Shown in pieces: positions 16,121 through 26,901 of a DNA stretch of 64,000 bases. The notes under the pieces are model-generated. The model did not search any database, was not told the origin of the DNA, and worked only from the letters and a program-made list of their open reading frames with translations. Numbering within the stretch: position 1 is the first letter of the stretch; each line of letters starts with the position of its first letter. Location of the stretch: positions 39,311-103,310 of the forward strand of contig CACEDU010000005.1 of NCBI GenBank assembly GCA_902558435.1. Direction: 5' to 3'. A program made the position numbers and the translations under genes. The DNA is from an uncultured Pelagibacteraceae bacterium. GTDB taxonomy: Bacteria; Pseudomonadota; Alphaproteobacteria; Pelagibacterales; Pelagibacteraceae.

Positions 16121-17578
16121 ATGAAAGTAACAGTAGAAAATAAAAAAGGTTTAGAAAAAGATCTTAAAGTATTCATAGACAAAAAAACTATCTCAGGCTT
16201 TATGGATGAGAAGTATGAAGAAATAAGAAAGGATGTTGTAATAAAGGGTTTCAGACCTGGTAAGGTACCTACTGAAATATTAAAAAGACAATTTGGTAAA
16301 GCTGTTTACGGTGAAGTAATTGATAAGTTGCTAAAAGATACAACAACAAAAGCTTTAGAAGAAAATAAGATCAAACCAGCCGGACAACCTAAAATAGATT
16401 TAAAGTCTTTTGGTGAAGGTAAAGATTTAGAATACATTATTTCAGTTACCGAACTACCCAAAGTTTCTGCTAAAGGATTAAGCTCAATTAAAGTAATTGA
16501 GTATGTTGTAAAAATTGATCCAAAAGAAACAGATAAAAGAATTAGTGAAATTGCAAAAAGTCAAAATAATTTTAAAGATGCAGAAGCAAATTATAGCTCA
16601 AAATTGAATGATCTTGTAATTTTTGATTATAAAGGAACTATTGACGGCAAAGAATTTAAGGGTAACGAGGGTAAAAATACTCAATTAGTTCTTGGAAAAG
16701 ATTTGTTTATAAAAGGTTTTGATAAACAATTAGAAGGCGTTAAATCAGGTGACACAAAAAATGTAGAAGTAAATCTTCCTGAAAATTTTCCTGAAAAAGA
16801 CCTTATTAATAAAAATGCTGTGTTTGAATGTAAGATTACAGCAGTGAGGATTCCAGAAGAAGTAAAAGTTAATGATGATTTTGCTAAAAATATGGGTGCC
16901 AAAGATTTAGCAAATTTAAAAGAACTGATCTCAAAACAAATTAATGATGAATATAAAAACTCATTAAATATGATTACAAAGAAAAGTATTCTTGAGCAAA
17001 TAGAAAAAGAAAAACTTGAACAATTACCTCGTAATCTAATTGAACAGGAGATTAAAATATTATCTCAAGGAATGAAGGAAGATGAAGTTAAAAAAAACCA
17101 AAAATCATTAGAGGACCAAGCTAAAAAAAGAATTAAAACTGGATTAATCTTAAATGCTTTTGGTGAAGAAAATAAAATTAACGTTTCCCAAGAGGAAATA
17201 AATGTAGAAATACAAAAACAATTTAGAATGATGCCAGGTCAAGAAAAGATTGTCAAAGATTATTATGAACAAAATCCAGCAGCCATAGATAGTTTAAGGG
17301 GACAAATTTACGAAGAAAAAATAATAGAAGAAATAAAGAAAAAAGCAAATATTACTAAAAAAGAAATTACCAAAGAAGAAGCTGAGAAAATTTTAAAACA
17401 AGAAAATGAAAATAACATTAAAGAGCAAGCTAAACTTGCTAAAGAAGATGGAGATGAAAAAAATAAGAAAAAAACAGATCCTAAAAAAAAAGAGGTAAAA
17501 ACAAAATCTAAAGAAACTAAAAAAACTAAAACTCCCGCATCAAAACCTAAAAAAGCAAAAAAGGTTAGCAAAAAGTAA
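16121..17578 (+). CDS. tig: Trigger factor, ribosome-associated chaperone / PPIase
   Basis: The 485-residue protein has the N-terminal ribosome-binding domain ([18 protein letters not shown], about 45-62, the family signature), an FKBP-like PPIase domain (about 155-245, [14 protein letters not shown] to VFECKITAV) and the C-terminal chaperone arms. It binds nascent chains at the exit tunnel. The last roughly 70 residues form a lysine-rich, low-complexity tail ([18 protein letters not shown]...), longer than the 432-residue E. coli protein. It is followed by clpP and clpX in the usual order, so chaperone and protease genes are linked. Confidence 0.96.
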   Translation: MKVTVENKKGLEKDLKVFIDKKTISGFMDEKYEEIRKDVVIKGFRPGKVPTEILKRQFGKAVYGEVIDKLLKDTTTKALEENKIKPAGQPKIDLKSFGEGKDLEYIISVTELPKVSAKGLSSIKVIEYVVKIDPKETDKRISEIAKSQNNFKDAEANYSSKLNDLVIFDYKGTIDGKEFKGNEGKNTQLVLGKDLFIKGFDKQLEGVKSGDTKNVEVNLPENFPEKDLINKNAVFECKITAVRIPEEVKVNDDFAKNMGAKDLANLKELISKQINDEYKNSLNMITKKSILEQIEKEKLEQLPRNLIEQEIKILSQGMKEDEVKKNQKSLEDQAKKRIKTGLILNAFGEENKINVSQEEINVEIQKQFRMMPGQEKIVKDYYEQNPAAIDSLRGQIYEEKIIEEIKKKANITKKEITKEEAEKILKQENENNIKEQAKLAKEDGDEKNKKKTDPKKKEVKTKSKETKKTKTPASKPKKAKKVSKK

Positions 17579-17596
17579 TCACAAGTTGTATAAGAT

Positions 17597-17611
17597 TAAT
17601 CGAATCGATTA
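17597..17611. promoter_or_regulatory. 15-base palindrome abutting the clpP start codon
   Basis: TAATCGAATCGATTA has two 7-base arms around a central A and ends on the A of the clpP ATG. As DNA it could be a regulator site. As RNA it could form a weak hairpin at the start codon. A related GATTCGA sequence lies just before clpX. Symmetry is seen; the role is inferred. Confidence 0.25.
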
Positions 17612-18222
17612 TGACTAATAAAATTCCAGAACAGCTAAATACTCTTATACCTATGGTTGTTGAACAATCCAGTAGAGGAGAAAGAGCTTATGATATTTAT
17701 TCAAGGCTACTTAAAGAAAGAATAGTATTCGTGGTTGGTCCGATTAATGATGCAGTCGCATCATTAGTCACCGCACAATTATTATTTTTAGAGTCTGAAG
17801 ATCCAAAAAAAGAAATTTCTTTATACATTAATAGTCCTGGAGGGCTTGTAACAGCTGGACTTGGTATTTATGACACTATGCAATACATCAAACCAGAAAT
17901 AAGTACTTTGTGCATTGGACAAGCAGCAAGTATGGGTTCATTTTTATTATCGGCAGGGTCTAAGGGAAAAAGATTTTCATTACCAAATTCAAGAATAATG
18001 GTACACCAACCTTCAGCTGGGTTTCAAGGACAGGCTACAGATATAGAAATTCATGCTAATGAAGTTTTGTCTTTGAAAAAAAGACTAAATGAAATTTATT
18101 CAAAACATACTGGAAAATCTGTAGATGAAATTAAATCTGCGTTGGAGAGAGACAACTTTATGACGCCAGATAATGCAAAAAATTTTGGTTTAATAGATAA
18201 AGTAGTAGAAAAAAGAGAATAA
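17611..18222 (+). CDS. clpP: ATP-dependent Clp protease proteolytic subunit
   Basis: This 203-residue serine protease has the catalytic Ser in [14 protein letters not shown] (about 100), His in [10 protein letters not shown] (about 125) and the conserved YINSPGG oxyanion region. It assembles as a tetradecamer and degrades proteins unfolded by ClpX, encoded next. The gene lies between tig and clpX, which is the conserved alphaproteobacterial order. The start is ATG at 17611, within a short palindrome. Confidence 0.97.
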   Translation: MTNKIPEQLNTLIPMVVEQSSRGERAYDIYSRLLKERIVFVVGPINDAVASLVTAQLLFLESEDPKKEISLYINSPGGLVTAGLGIYDTMQYIKPEISTLCIGQAASMGSFLLSAGSKGKRFSLPNSRIMVHQPSAGFQGQATDIEIHANEVLSLKKRLNEIYSKHTGKSVDEIKSALERDNFMTPDNAKNFGLIDKVVEKRE

Positions 18223-18310
18223 GTCACAATATATAGCTTCTTCACAACCTCTACTTGATTACATCATACTTAATGTATTAAAGTATATATATTGATTCGA
18301 ATTAGAAATT

Positions 18311-19570
18311 ATGAGCAACAATAAAAATATTCTTTACTGTTCCTTTTGTGGAAAAAGCCAACATGAGGTAAGAAAATTAATCGCTGGACCAACAGTATTC
18401 ATTTGTGATGAATGTGTTGAACTATGCATGGATATCATAAAAGAGGAAAGCAAAGATAATTTTGTTAAACATCAAGATGGTCTACCTTTGCCAAAAGAAA
18501 TTTGCAAAGTTCTTGACGATTATGTAATTGGACAATCTCATGCAAAAAAAGTTTTATCTGTTGCAGTGCATAATCATTATAAAAGATTAAATTACGAAAA
18601 TAAGACAAGTAAAAATGTTGAACTTTCAAAATCAAATATTTTACTAGTTGGACCTACTGGTTGCGGAAAAACTTTGCTTGCACAAACTCTTGCAAGAATA
18701 CTAGATGTACCTTTTACAATGGCTGATGCAACCACCTTAACTGAGGCTGGTTATGTAGGTGAAGATGTTGAAAATATAATATTAAAATTATTACAAGCGG
18801 CTGACTACAATGTTGAAAAAGCTCAAAGAGGAATTGTTTACATTGACGAAGTTGATAAAATTAGTAGAAAATCAGAGAATCCATCTATAACTAGGGATGT
18901 CTCTGGAGAAGGTGTTCAGCAAGCTTTATTAAAAATAATGGAAGGCACAGTTGCAAGTGTTCCGCCTCAAGGAGGCAGAAAACATCCACAACAAGAATTT
19001 TTACAGGTTGATACAACCAATATTTTGTTTATTTGTGGAGGGGCCTTTGCTGGCTTGGATAAAATAATTTCTCAAAGAGATAAAGGATCGTCAATTGGAT
19101 TCGGTGCTGAGGTAAAAACTATAGAGGACAAGAAAACTGGAGAATGGATGAAAAATTTGGAGCCAGAAGATTTATTAAAATATGGTCTTATTCCAGAGTT
19201 TATTGGTCGACTCCCAATCACAGCAACTCTAGAAGACTTGGATGAAAAATCCTTAGTAAAAATTTTAATAGAACCAAAAAACTCACTAATAAAACAATAT
19301 CAAGAATTATTTAGGCTAGAGGGTGTAAAATTAACTTTTAAAGACCAAGCTGTAAAAGATATTGCAAATAAAGCTATTAGTAAAAAAACTGGTGCAAGAG
19401 GATTAAGATCAATCTTAGAAAACTTATTGCTAAAAACTATGTTCGATTTACCAGGGCAGGAAAATATTGAAGAAGTGATTATAGATGCTGGTGCTACTAA
19501 AGGTATATCGCAACCAATAATTGTTCATACAAAGAACAAATCAAAAACAGAAAAGACCACTGCGGCTTAA
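18311..19570 (+). CDS. clpX: ClpX ATP-dependent unfoldase
   Basis: The 419-residue AAA+ unfoldase starts with a zinc-binding domain (CSFCGKSQ...CDECVELC, residues 10-39) and has Walker [12 protein letters not shown] (about 120), Walker [11 protein letters not shown] (about 182), an [22 protein letters not shown] segment and the IGF-type loop FSIGFGAE-like SIGFGAE. It recognises tagged substrates and passes them to ClpP. An 88-base spacer separates it from clpP and may carry its own promoter. The lon gene follows after 63 bases. Confidence 0.97.
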   Translation: MSNNKNILYCSFCGKSQHEVRKLIAGPTVFICDECVELCMDIIKEESKDNFVKHQDGLPLPKEICKVLDDYVIGQSHAKKVLSVAVHNHYKRLNYENKTSKNVELSKSNILLVGPTGCGKTLLAQTLARILDVPFTMADATTLTEAGYVGEDVENIILKLLQAADYNVEKAQRGIVYIDEVDKISRKSENPSITRDVSGEGVQQALLKIMEGTVASVPPQGGRKHPQQEFLQVDTTNILFICGGAFAGLDKIISQRDKGSSIGFGAEVKTIEDKKTGEWMKNLEPEDLLKYGLIPEFIGRLPITATLEDLDEKSLVKILIEPKNSLIKQYQELFRLEGVKLTFKDQAVKDIANKAISKKTGARGLRSILENLLLKTMFDLPGQENIEEVIIDAGATKGISQPIIVHTKNKSKTEKTTAA

Positions 19571-19633
19571 ATAAGAGTTAATAAGCAAAAGTTTCCTATT
19601 GCATTATAAGATATAATATCCATATTTACAAAT

Positions 19634-22021
19634 ATGGAAGTTAAATTAACACAACCTTTATTACCTTTAAGAGACATAGTTGTATTTCCAAGTATGGTAA
19701 TACCTCTGTTTGTTGGAAGAGATAAGTCTATCACAGCATTAAACGAGGTGATGAAGAGTGATAAAAAAATAATTTTAGTTACACAAAAAAATTCGGAAGT
19801 GGATGATCCTAGAAAAAACGATGTTTTTTCTTATGGATGTGAAAGTAATATATTACAACTATTAAAATTGCCTGATGGAACAGTTAAGGTTCTTGTAGAG
19901 GGAATTAAAAGAGTAAAAATTGTTGATTTCAAGGATGATGAAAAATTTATAACATGTACTTATGAGCATCAAAAAGATATTATTAATAAAGATGAGGATC
20001 TTTTACCCTTAGCATTAACAGCAGTTAGAAGATTGGAAAAACTTACTTCCGTTAATAAAAAAATTTCTTCAGAAACTATAAATAATATAAAACAACTGAA
20101 AGACCCATCAAAAATTGTTGACAACATAGTTTCTAATTTGAACGCATCGATATCAGAAAAACAACAAATATTTGAAACTCTAGATGTAAAGAAAAGGTTA
20201 AATGCAGCTATTAAAATGATGGAAAGCGAGACAAGTATTATTGGTGTTGAAAAAAGAATTAGAGGAAGAGTTAAAACTCAAATGGAGAAAACCCAAAGGG
20301 AATATTATTTAAATGAGCAATTAAAAGCTATTCAAAAAGAGCTTGGAGAAATTGAAGATGGCAAGGATGAAACAACAAACCTTAAGAAATCAATTCAAAA
20401 AGCTAAAATGCCAAAAGAAGTTGAGAAGAAATGTATGTCTGAGCTTAAAAAGCTAAAAAATATGAGTCCAATGTCTGCAGAGGCAACAGTTGTAAGAAAT
20501 TATTTAGATTGGATGATAGATCTACCATGGTTTAAAAAGGACAATGTTGATATCGATTTGAACAAAGGTCTTAAGATTTTAGATGAAGATCATTTTGGCC
20601 TTGAAAAAGTAAAAGAAAGGATTATTGAATTTCTAGCAGTTCAAAAAAGAATGGAAAAAATAAAAGGTCCAATTTTGTGTTTAGTAGGACCACCTGGTGT
20701 AGGAAAAACTTCATTGGGAAAATCCATGGCTAAAGCAACCAATAGACAGTTTATTAGAATGTCTTTGGGTGGAGTAAGGGATGAAGCAGAAATTAGGGGT
20801 CATAGAAGAACATATATAGGATCTTTGCCTGGAAAAATTATTCAGATGATGAAGAAAGCTGGAACAAAAAATCCATTATTCTTATTGGATGAAGTTGATA
20901 AAATTGGAAATGATTATAGAGGAGACCCTTCATCAGCGTTATTAGAGGCTTTAGATCCTGAGCAAAATACTGCATTCAATGATCATTATTTAGAGGTTGA
21001 TTATGATTTGTCAGATGTAATGTTTGTAACTACTGCTAATACCTTAAATATATTACCACCGTTATTAGACAGAATGGAAGTCATTAGAATTCCTGGTTAT
21101 ACTGAGGATGAGAAAATAAATATAGCCAATAAATACCTTTTGCCTAAACAGGTAAAAGAAAATGGTGTTAAAGAAGGTGAACTAGACTTAGCAGATGGCA
21201 CAATTAAAGAAATCATTAGAAGCTATACAAGAGAGTCAGGTGTACGAAATTTAGAAAGAGAAATTTCAAAAGTAACAAGAAAGGTTGTAAAAAAAGTAGT
21301 AAGTGGAGAGGTTGAAAAGGTAAAAGTGAGTGATGAAAATATTCCAGACTTTTTGGGAATAAAAAAATTTAAATTTGGTGAGGTAGAAGAAAAGAATAAA
21401 ACTGGAATTGTAATAGGATTAGCTTGGACTGAAGTAGGAGGAGAAATTCTTAAGATAGAAACTGTAAATATGCCAGGGAAAGGTAGAATGCAGATAACTG
21501 GCAAACTTGGTGATGTGATGCAAGAGTCTGTCAAAGCGGCAAAATCATTTGTTAGATCAAAAAGTTTAGAATATGGAATCATACCACCATTTTTTGAAAA
21601 AAAAGATTTCCACATTCACGTGCCTGAGGGAGCAACCCCAAAAGATGGACCGTCAGCTGGTATAGCGATGGTTACCTCTATTGTCTCATCTATAACAAAT
21701 ATTCCAGTAAATAGAGAAATTGCAATGACAGGTGAAGTAACTATAACAGGCCAAGTTTTACAAATTGGAGGATTAAAGGAAAAATTATTAGCAGCTCATA
21801 GGGCTGGAGTTAAAAAAGTATTAATTCCCAAAGAAAATGAAAAAGATTTAGTTGATATACCAAAAAAAGTAAGAGAAGATATTAAAATCATACCTGTTGA
21901 GACTGCTGACGAAGTGTTAAAAATTGCCCTTACAAAAGAGTTAAAACCAGTAGAATGGACTGAAGTTGATAAGATTTCAGATACAAAAAAGGATGATAAA
22001 TCACAAGCTAGTATCCAGTAA
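19634..22021 (+). CDS. lon: Lon ATP-dependent serine protease
   Basis: This 795-residue protein has the LON N-terminal substrate domain (LPLRDIVVFPSMVIPLFVGR), the AAA+ module with Walker A GPPGVGKTSLG (about 356) and LFLLDEVDKIG, and the C-terminal protease domain with catalytic Ser in PKDGPSAGIAM (about 674) and Lys in GGLKEKLLAAHRAG (about 717). It degrades damaged and regulatory proteins. In many alphaproteobacteria hupB follows lon; here tRNA genes follow directly after a 48-base spacer. Confidence 0.97.
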   Translation: MEVKLTQPLLPLRDIVVFPSMVIPLFVGRDKSITALNEVMKSDKKIILVTQKNSEVDDPRKNDVFSYGCESNILQLLKLPDGTVKVLVEGIKRVKIVDFKDDEKFITCTYEHQKDIINKDEDLLPLALTAVRRLEKLTSVNKKISSETINNIKQLKDPSKIVDNIVSNLNASISEKQQIFETLDVKKRLNAAIKMMESETSIIGVEKRIRGRVKTQMEKTQREYYLNEQLKAIQKELGEIEDGKDETTNLKKSIQKAKMPKEVEKKCMSELKKLKNMSPMSAEATVVRNYLDWMIDLPWFKKDNVDIDLNKGLKILDEDHFGLEKVKERIIEFLAVQKRMEKIKGPILCLVGPPGVGKTSLGKSMAKATNRQFIRMSLGGVRDEAEIRGHRRTYIGSLPGKIIQMMKKAGTKNPLFLLDEVDKIGNDYRGDPSSALLEALDPEQNTAFNDHYLEVDYDLSDVMFVTTANTLNILPPLLDRMEVIRIPGYTEDEKINIANKYLLPKQVKENGVKEGELDLADGTIKEIIRSYTRESGVRNLEREISKVTRKVVKKVVSGEVEKVKVSDENIPDFLGIKKFKFGEVEEKNKTGIVIGLAWTEVGGEILKIETVNMPGKGRMQITGKLGDVMQESVKAAKSFVRSKSLEYGIIPPFFEKKDFHIHVPEGATPKDGPSAGIAMVTSIVSSITNIPVNREIAMTGEVTITGQVLQIGGLKEKLLAAHRAGVKKVLIPKENEKDLVDIPKKVREDIKIIPVETADEVLKIALTKELKPVEWTEVDKISDTKKDDKSQASIQ

Positions 22022-22069
22022 TAAACAATTTACTTTATTAACCTGTTGATGTAAGAGTACCTTGATTTT

Positions 22070-22145
22070 GGGTGGTTAGCTCAGTTGGTAGAGCATCTCG
22101 TTTACACCGAGGGGGTCAAAGGTTCGAGTCCTTTACTACCCACCA
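22070..22145 (+). tRNA. tRNA-Val (anticodon TAC)
   Basis: A 76-base cloverleaf: GGGTGGT pairs with ACTACCC with one G-T pair, the D arm contains AGCTCAGTTGGTAGAGC, the anticodon arm CTCG-TTTACAC-CGAG presents TAC, and the T arm GGTTCGAGTCC and encoded ACCA close it. It lies between lon and tRNA-Asp. Confidence 0.96.
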
Positions 22146-22156
22146 TTAACACCTGT

Positions 22157-22233
22157 GGGGGTGTAGCTCAGTTGGTTAGAGCACCTGCCTGTCACGCAGG
22201 GGGCCGAGGGTTCGAGTCCCTTCACTCCCGCCA
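22157..22233 (+). tRNA. tRNA-Asp (anticodon GTC)
   Basis: A 77-base cloverleaf: GGGGGTG pairs with CACTCCC, the D arm is AGCTCAGTTGGTTAGAGC, the anticodon arm CCTGC-CTGTCAC-GCAGG presents GTC, the T arm contains GGTTCGAGTCC and the 3' end GCCA is encoded. It is 11 bases after tRNA-Val. The 22085-22282 ORF across both tRNAs is an artefact. Confidence 0.97.
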
Positions 22234-22261
22234 TTATTTAAGTAAAATCGCGCTTAAAAAT

Positions 22262-22292
22262 GTGACATATCTCCACTTTTAGTTGATATAAT
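22262..22292 (+). promoter_or_regulatory. Predicted sigma-70 promoter for the nuo operon
   Basis: A perfect -10 TATAAT (22287-22292) is preceded by a -35-like GTGACA/TGACAT around 22262-22268, giving a spacer of 18-19 bases. It would start transcription about 14 bases before the nuoA ATG at 22313, leaving a short leader with an AGGAA ribosome binding site. It lies between tRNA-Asp and nuoA, where an operon promoter is expected. Confidence 0.45.
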
Positions 22293-22312
22293 AGTTGTTA
22301 CATAGGAATCAT

Positions 22313-22681
22313 ATGATTGCGGAATTTTTACAAGAATATCTACCGATAATATTATTTTTGATAATAGCTCTAGGGTTAAGCCTTGCTTTTGTTGCAATAA
22401 ATTATATCGCAGCTCCAAAAAGACCTGATCCAGAAAAGCTTTCAGCCTATGAATGTGGTTTTGAACCTTTCAATGACTCTCGTATGGAATTTGATGTAAG
22501 ATTTTATTTGGTAGCAATTTTATTTATAATATTTGATTTAGAAATTGCATTTTTATTCCCATGGGCAATTTCACTTGGTCAAATTGGTTTATATGGTTTT
22601 TGTTCTATGATGTTATTTTTATTTATTTTAACTGTTGGATTTATTTATGAGTGGAAAAAAGGAGCCTTAGATTGGGAATAA
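22313..22681 (+). CDS. nuoA: NADH-quinone oxidoreductase subunit A
   Basis: I choose ATG 22313 (122 residues) over the upstream TTG because an AGGAA ribosome binding site lies 5 bases before it and [11 protein letters not shown] fits the family start. The protein has three membrane segments and the conserved loop [34 protein letters not shown]. It is part of the membrane arm of complex I near the quinone site. It opens a complete 14-gene nuo operon with spacings of 5 bases or less and frequent overlaps. Confidence 0.96.
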   Translation: MIAEFLQEYLPIILFLIIALGLSLAFVAINYIAAPKRPDPEKLSAYECGFEPFNDSRMEFDVRFYLVAILFIIFDLEIAFLFPWAISLGQIGLYGFCSMMLFLFILTVGFIYEWKKGALDWE

Positions 22682-22682
22682 G

Positions 22683-23204
22683 ATGAATTTAGAAAATAGA
22701 AAAAAAGATATCCCTGAAGAGTTTAAACAACTGGCTCAAGATTTTAGTGATAACGGTTTTATAACAACATCATTAGACAATCTTGTTACTTGGGCAAGAA
22801 CTGGTTCATTACATTGGATGACATTTGGTTTAGCTTGTTGTGCCGTAGAAATGATGCAAACATCTATGCCAAGGTATGATCTTGAAAGATTTGGTGCAGC
22901 ACCAAGAGCTTCACCACGTCAATCTGATGTTATGATAGTAGCAGGAACCTTAACAAACAAAATGGCTCCAGCCTTGAGGAAAGTTTATGATCAGATGCCA
23001 GAACCTAGATATGTCATATCAATGGGTAGTTGCGCTAACGGTGGAGGTTATTATCACTATTCATACTCTGTAGTTAGAGGGTGTGATCGTGTAGTACCAG
23101 TAGATGTATATGTTCCTGGATGTCCTCCTTCTGCTGAAGCTTTATTGTATGGGATATTACAATTGCAGAAAAAAATTAGAAATAAAGGTTCCCTGGAAAG
23201 ATAA
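22683..23204 (+). CDS. nuoB: NADH-quinone oxidoreductase subunit B (N2 cluster)
   Basis: The 173-residue protein carries the Cys ligands of iron-sulfur cluster N2: the tandem pair in ACCAVEMM, one in [10 protein letters not shown] and one in [11 protein letters not shown]. This cluster passes electrons to ubiquinone at the junction of the two complex I arms. It starts 1 base after nuoA and stops 2 bases before nuoC. Confidence 0.97.
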   Translation: MNLENRKKDIPEEFKQLAQDFSDNGFITTSLDNLVTWARTGSLHWMTFGLACCAVEMMQTSMPRYDLERFGAAPRASPRQSDVMIVAGTLTNKMAPALRKVYDQMPEPRYVISMGSCANGGGYYHYSYSVVRGCDRVVPVDVYVPGCPPSAEALLYGILQLQKKIRNKGSLER

Positions 23205-23206
23205 AA

Positions 23207-23797
23207 ATGAAAAATCTTGAGGACCTGGAAAAATTTATTAATTCTGAATTAGCATCAAAAATTAATAATTCATTTATAAATCATGATAGTATTAATTTAA
23301 ACATAGATCATGATGAATTGATTGATGTTGTAATTTTTTTGAAAACTAACAAAGAAACAAAATTTAGACAATTAATTGAAATTACCGCTGTAGATTATCC
23401 AGAAAATGAAAATAGATTTAAGATGGTTTACCTTCTTTTAAGCCACGAATATAATAAAAGGATTATTATTGAATATGCGATAAAGGAAAAAGACATAATC
23501 TCATCAATAACTTCAATATTTCCCTCAGCGAATTGGATGGAAAGAGAGGTATTTGATATGTATGGTTTAAATTTTAAAAATCATCCTGACTTGAGAAGAA
23601 TTTTAACTGATTATGGTTTTGAGGGATACCCTTTGAGAAAAGATTTTCCTCTTACTGGACACAATGAGGTTAGGTATAGTGAGGAAGAAAAAAAAGTGAT
23701 CTATGAACCTGTAAAATTAGAACAAAATTATAGAAATTTTGATTATGAAAGTCCCTGGGAAGGTACAAAATATATTAAAGAAATTAAGAAAAGTTAA
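23207..23797 (+). CDS. nuoC: NADH-quinone oxidoreductase subunit C
   Basis: The 196-residue hydrophilic protein contains the 30-kDa subunit signature [26 protein letters not shown] followed by GYPLRKDFP. It packs against NuoD in the connecting part of complex I. It is a separate gene, not the fused NuoCD of E. coli, and its TAATG stop-start overlaps nuoD by one base. Confidence 0.97.
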   Translation: MKNLEDLEKFINSELASKINNSFINHDSINLNIDHDELIDVVIFLKTNKETKFRQLIEITAVDYPENENRFKMVYLLLSHEYNKRIIIEYAIKEKDIISSITSIFPSANWMEREVFDMYGLNFKNHPDLRRILTDYGFEGYPLRKDFPLTGHNEVRYSEEEKKVIYEPVKLEQNYRNFDYESPWEGTKYIKEIKKS

Positions 23798-24972
23798 TGG
23801 CAAAAGAAAAAAAAACATTAAATTTAAATTTTGGACCACAACACCCTGCAGCACATGGTGTCTTAAGACTAATTCTTCAACTAGATGGAGAAGTTGTTGA
23901 AAAAGCTGATCCTCATATAGGATTATTACATAGAGGTACAGAGAAATTAATAGAAAATAAAACATATATACAGGCAGTTCCTTATTTTGATCGTCTTGAT
24001 TATGTGGCTCCAATGAACCAGGAACATGCTTTCGCATTAGCTATAGAAAAAATTCTTAAACTTAAAGTGCCTGCTAGAGCGAAATATATAAGAGTAATTT
24101 TCTGTGAAATAGGGCGAATATTAAGCCACATATTAAATGTAACGACCCAAGCCATGGACGTTGGAGCATTAACACCAACCTTATGGGGTTTCGAAGAAAG
24201 AGAAAAATTAATGGGATTTTATGAAAGGGTATCTGGATCTAGGTTACATGCTAATTATTTTAGAGCTGGCGGAGTACATAAAGATCTGCCCGCTGGACTT
24301 GAAAATGATATTGATGATTTTTGTAATAAATTTCCAAAAATTATAGATGATTTAGAAACTTTACTAACAGACAACAGAATATTTAAACAGAGAAATGTAG
24401 ATATAGGAATTGTTTCAAAGCAAGATGCATTAGATTATTCTTTTTCTGGCGTAATGCTAAGAGGTTCTGGTGTGGCTTGGGATCTAAGAAGAAGCCAGCC
24501 TTATGACTGTTATGATGATTTAGAATTTAAAATTCCTGTAGGAAAAAATGGAGATTGTTATGATAGATATCTTTGCAGAATTGAAGAAATGAGAGAAAGT
24601 GTAAAAATCATTAAACAATGTTTACAAAATCTTCCAAAAGGCCCAATTAAAACAGAGGATGGAAAAATTTCACCACCACCTAAGAAGGAAATTAAACAGT
24701 CTATGGAGGCTTTGATTCATCATTTTAAGCTATTCACAGAAGGATATAGAGTTGAAAAGGATGAAATATATACTGCAGTTGAAGCTCCTAAAGGTGAATT
24801 CGGTGTTTATTTAATATCAGATGGCTCAAGTAAACCTTACAAATGCAAAATTAGAGCTCCTGGATTCACGCATCTTCAAGCAATGGATCATTTAATAAAA
24901 GGTCATATGCTTGCTGATGTTCCTGCTGTTTTAGGGTCAATGGATATTGTTTTCGGAGAGGTTGATAGATGA
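23797..24972 (+). CDS. nuoD: NADH-quinone oxidoreductase subunit D
   Basis: This 391-residue 49-kDa subunit starts with [17 protein letters not shown], whose His lines the quinone site, and carries [17 protein letters not shown] and the C-terminal DIVFGEVDR ending typical of the family. It derives from a hydrogenase large subunit that has lost its metal site. It overlaps nuoE by 4 bases (ATGA). Confidence 0.97.
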   Translation: MAKEKKTLNLNFGPQHPAAHGVLRLILQLDGEVVEKADPHIGLLHRGTEKLIENKTYIQAVPYFDRLDYVAPMNQEHAFALAIEKILKLKVPARAKYIRVIFCEIGRILSHILNVTTQAMDVGALTPTLWGFEEREKLMGFYERVSGSRLHANYFRAGGVHKDLPAGLENDIDDFCNKFPKIIDDLETLLTDNRIFKQRNVDIGIVSKQDALDYSFSGVMLRGSGVAWDLRRSQPYDCYDDLEFKIPVGKNGDCYDRYLCRIEEMRESVKIIKQCLQNLPKGPIKTEDGKISPPPKKEIKQSMEALIHHFKLFTEGYRVEKDEIYTAVEAPKGEFGVYLISDGSSKPYKCKIRAPGFTHLQAMDHLIKGHMLADVPAVLGSMDIVFGEVDR

Positions 24973-25577
24973 GCATAAAAAAAATTCACAAAGATCAACC
25001 TGAGACTTTTGAGTTTAATGAAAAAAGTATGCAAGCTGCAAATAAAATAGTTTCAAATTATCCAGATGGAAAACAACAAAGTGCAGTAATGGCATTGCTA
25101 TATATTGCGCAAAGACAAAATGATAATTGGATACCATTAAAAGCAATGAAATACATAGCTAAATTTTTAGGTATGCCTTATATAAAAGTTTATGAAGTGG
25201 CAACTTTTTATTCAATGTATAATTTATCTCCAGTAGGTAAATATTTTTTTCAAGTTTGTACTACAACCCCTTGTATGCTTCGTGGTGCTTATGATTTAGT
25301 TAAAGTTTGTAAAAAAAAAATATCTAAAAAAGAAAATGAATTATCTCAAGATGGAAAAATATCTTGGATGGAGGTCGAGTGCCTTGGTGCATGTGTAAAT
25401 GCTCCAATGATGCAGGTAAATGAAGATTATTATGAAGATTTAAATGACAAAAAACTTGAGGAAATAATAGACACGATATATCAAAATAAAATTCCGAAAC
25501 CAGGATCTTACACAGGAAGAATTAATGCAGAGCCAGTGAATAATCGAAAAACTTTATTAGGAAACAAAAATGCTTAA
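24969..25577 (+). CDS. nuoE: NADH-quinone oxidoreductase subunit E (2Fe-2S)
   Basis: The 202-residue 24-kDa subunit has the four thioredoxin-like [2Fe-2S] cysteines in [13 protein letters not shown] and [12 protein letters not shown], forming cluster N1a in the NADH dehydrogenase module. It overlaps nuoD by 4 and nuoF by 8 bases. The roughly 30-residue polar C-terminal part ([20 protein letters not shown]) resembles other alphaproteobacterial copies. Confidence 0.96.
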   Translation: MSIKKIHKDQPETFEFNEKSMQAANKIVSNYPDGKQQSAVMALLYIAQRQNDNWIPLKAMKYIAKFLGMPYIKVYEVATFYSMYNLSPVGKYFFQVCTTTPCMLRGAYDLVKVCKKKISKKENELSQDGKISWMEVECLGACVNAPMMQVNEDYYEDLNDKKLEEIIDTIYQNKIPKPGSYTGRINAEPVNNRKTLLGNKNA

Positions 25578-26901
25578 AGACGAAGATAGAATATTTCAAA
25601 ATTTATATAATGACAATGGTGCAGATTTAGAGTCTGCTAAATTAAGAAATGATTGGAGTGGAACAAAAGAAATTTTAGAAAAAGGGAGAGATTGGATTAT
25701 TAATGAGGTTAAATCTTCTGAACTTAGAGGTAGGGGTGGAGCTGGTTTTCCAACTGGTCTAAAATGGTCTTTTGCACCAAAAGAAGTTGTATCTAGACCA
25801 CATTATTTAGTGATTAACGCTGATGAGTCCGAACCTGGGACATGTAAAGATAGAGACATATTAAGATTTGAACCTCACAAATTAATAGAAGGTTGCTTAA
25901 TAGCTTCATATGCAGTTAACGCTCACAAATGTTATATTTATATTAGAGGTGAATATTTTAATGAAGGACAAAAACTTCAAATAGCTATTGATGAGGCCTA
26001 TAAAAATAATTTAATTGGTAAAGATTCATTAAATTCGGGATGGGATTTAGATATCTATATTCATTATGGAGCTGGTGCCTATATTTGTGGGGAAGAAACC
26101 GCTTTACTTGAAAGCTTGGAAGGTAAAAAGGGACAACCAAGATTAAAACCTCCATTCCCTGCATTAATCGGATTATATGGATGTCCCACAATCATAAATA
26201 ATGTTGAAACTGTAGCAGCAGTTCCTACAATTTTAAGAAGAGGTGCTAAATGGTTTAGTTCACTTGGAAGACCTAAAAATACTGGTACAAAAATTTATTG
26301 TATTTCTGGAAATGTAAATAATCCATGCAATGTTGAGGAAGAAATGGGAATTCCACTTAGAGAATTAATTGAAACTCATGCTGGAGGTGTTGTTGGTGGT
26401 TGGGACAATCTTAAAGCTGTGATACCAGGTGGTTCCTCGATGCCAATGTTACCTAAAGAAATTTGTGACAATATGAAAATGGATTTTGATTCATGTGTGG
26501 AGAATAAAACAGGACTTGGAACAGCTGGAATTGTTGTAATCAATAATGACCAAGATATTATTAAATGTATGGCAAGAATAGCTAGATTTTATAAACATGA
26601 AAGCTGCGGTCAGTGTACACCATGCAGGGAAGGATCTGGATGGATGTGGAGAATGTTGGAGAGAATGGCTGCAGGTGAGGCAACCCCTGACGAAGTAGAT
26701 ATGTTATTTGATGTAACGAAACAAATAGAAGGTCATACCATTTGTGCTTTTGGTGAAGGATCATCTTGGCCAGTTCAAGGGTTAATTAGACATTTTAAGG
26801 ATGAAATATTAGATAGAAATAAATTTGACCCAGTTGTAAAAAAACAAAAAAATATTCCATACCTAGTAGATCAACATTTATTAGAAAAGGAAAATGCCTA
26901 A
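25570..26901 (+). CDS. nuoF: NADH-quinone oxidoreductase subunit F (FMN, NADH binding)
   Basis: The 443-residue flavoprotein subunit has the NADH-binding glycine-rich stretch [14 protein letters not shown] (about 53), the FMN-binding [20 protein letters not shown] (about 170) and the [4Fe-4S] Cys motif [15 protein letters not shown] (about 345) with a later Cys in HTICAFGEG. It is the entry point for electrons from NADH. It overlaps nuoE and nuoG by 8 bases each. The minus-strand ORFs inside are shadows. Confidence 0.97.
   Translation: MLKDEDRIFQNLYNDNGADLESAKLRNDWSGTKEILEKGRDWIINEVKSSELRGRGGAGFPTGLKWSFAPKEVVSRPHYLVINADESEPGTCKDRDILRFEPHKLIEGCLIASYAVNAHKCYIYIRGEYFNEGQKLQIAIDEAYKNNLIGKDSLNSGWDLDIYIHYGAGAYICGEETALLESLEGKKGQPRLKPPFPALIGLYGCPTIINNVETVAAVPTILRRGAKWFSSLGRPKNTGTKIYCISGNVNNPCNVEEEMGIPLRELIETHAGGVVGGWDNLKAVIPGGSSMPMLPKEICDNMKMDFDSCVENKTGLGTAGIVVINNDQDIIKCMARIARFYKHESCGQCTPCREGSGWMWRMLERMAAGEATPDEVDMLFDVTKQIEGHTICAFGEGSSWPVQGLIRHFKDEILDRNKFDPVVKKQKNIPYLVDQHLLEKENA

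Noticed and set aside
18223-18310. Heat-shock (RpoH-type) promoter before clpX
   Set aside because: CTTGATT resembles a -35, but no convincing -10 lies at the right distance.
21223-21615. 130-residue minus-strand ORF in lon
   Set aside because: It is an antisense shadow of the Lon protease domain.
22085-22282. 65-residue ORF across tRNA-Val and tRNA-Asp
   Set aside because: Its sequence (GSSPLLP, RGFESLHSR) is the familiar translation of tRNA genes; both tRNAs fold well.
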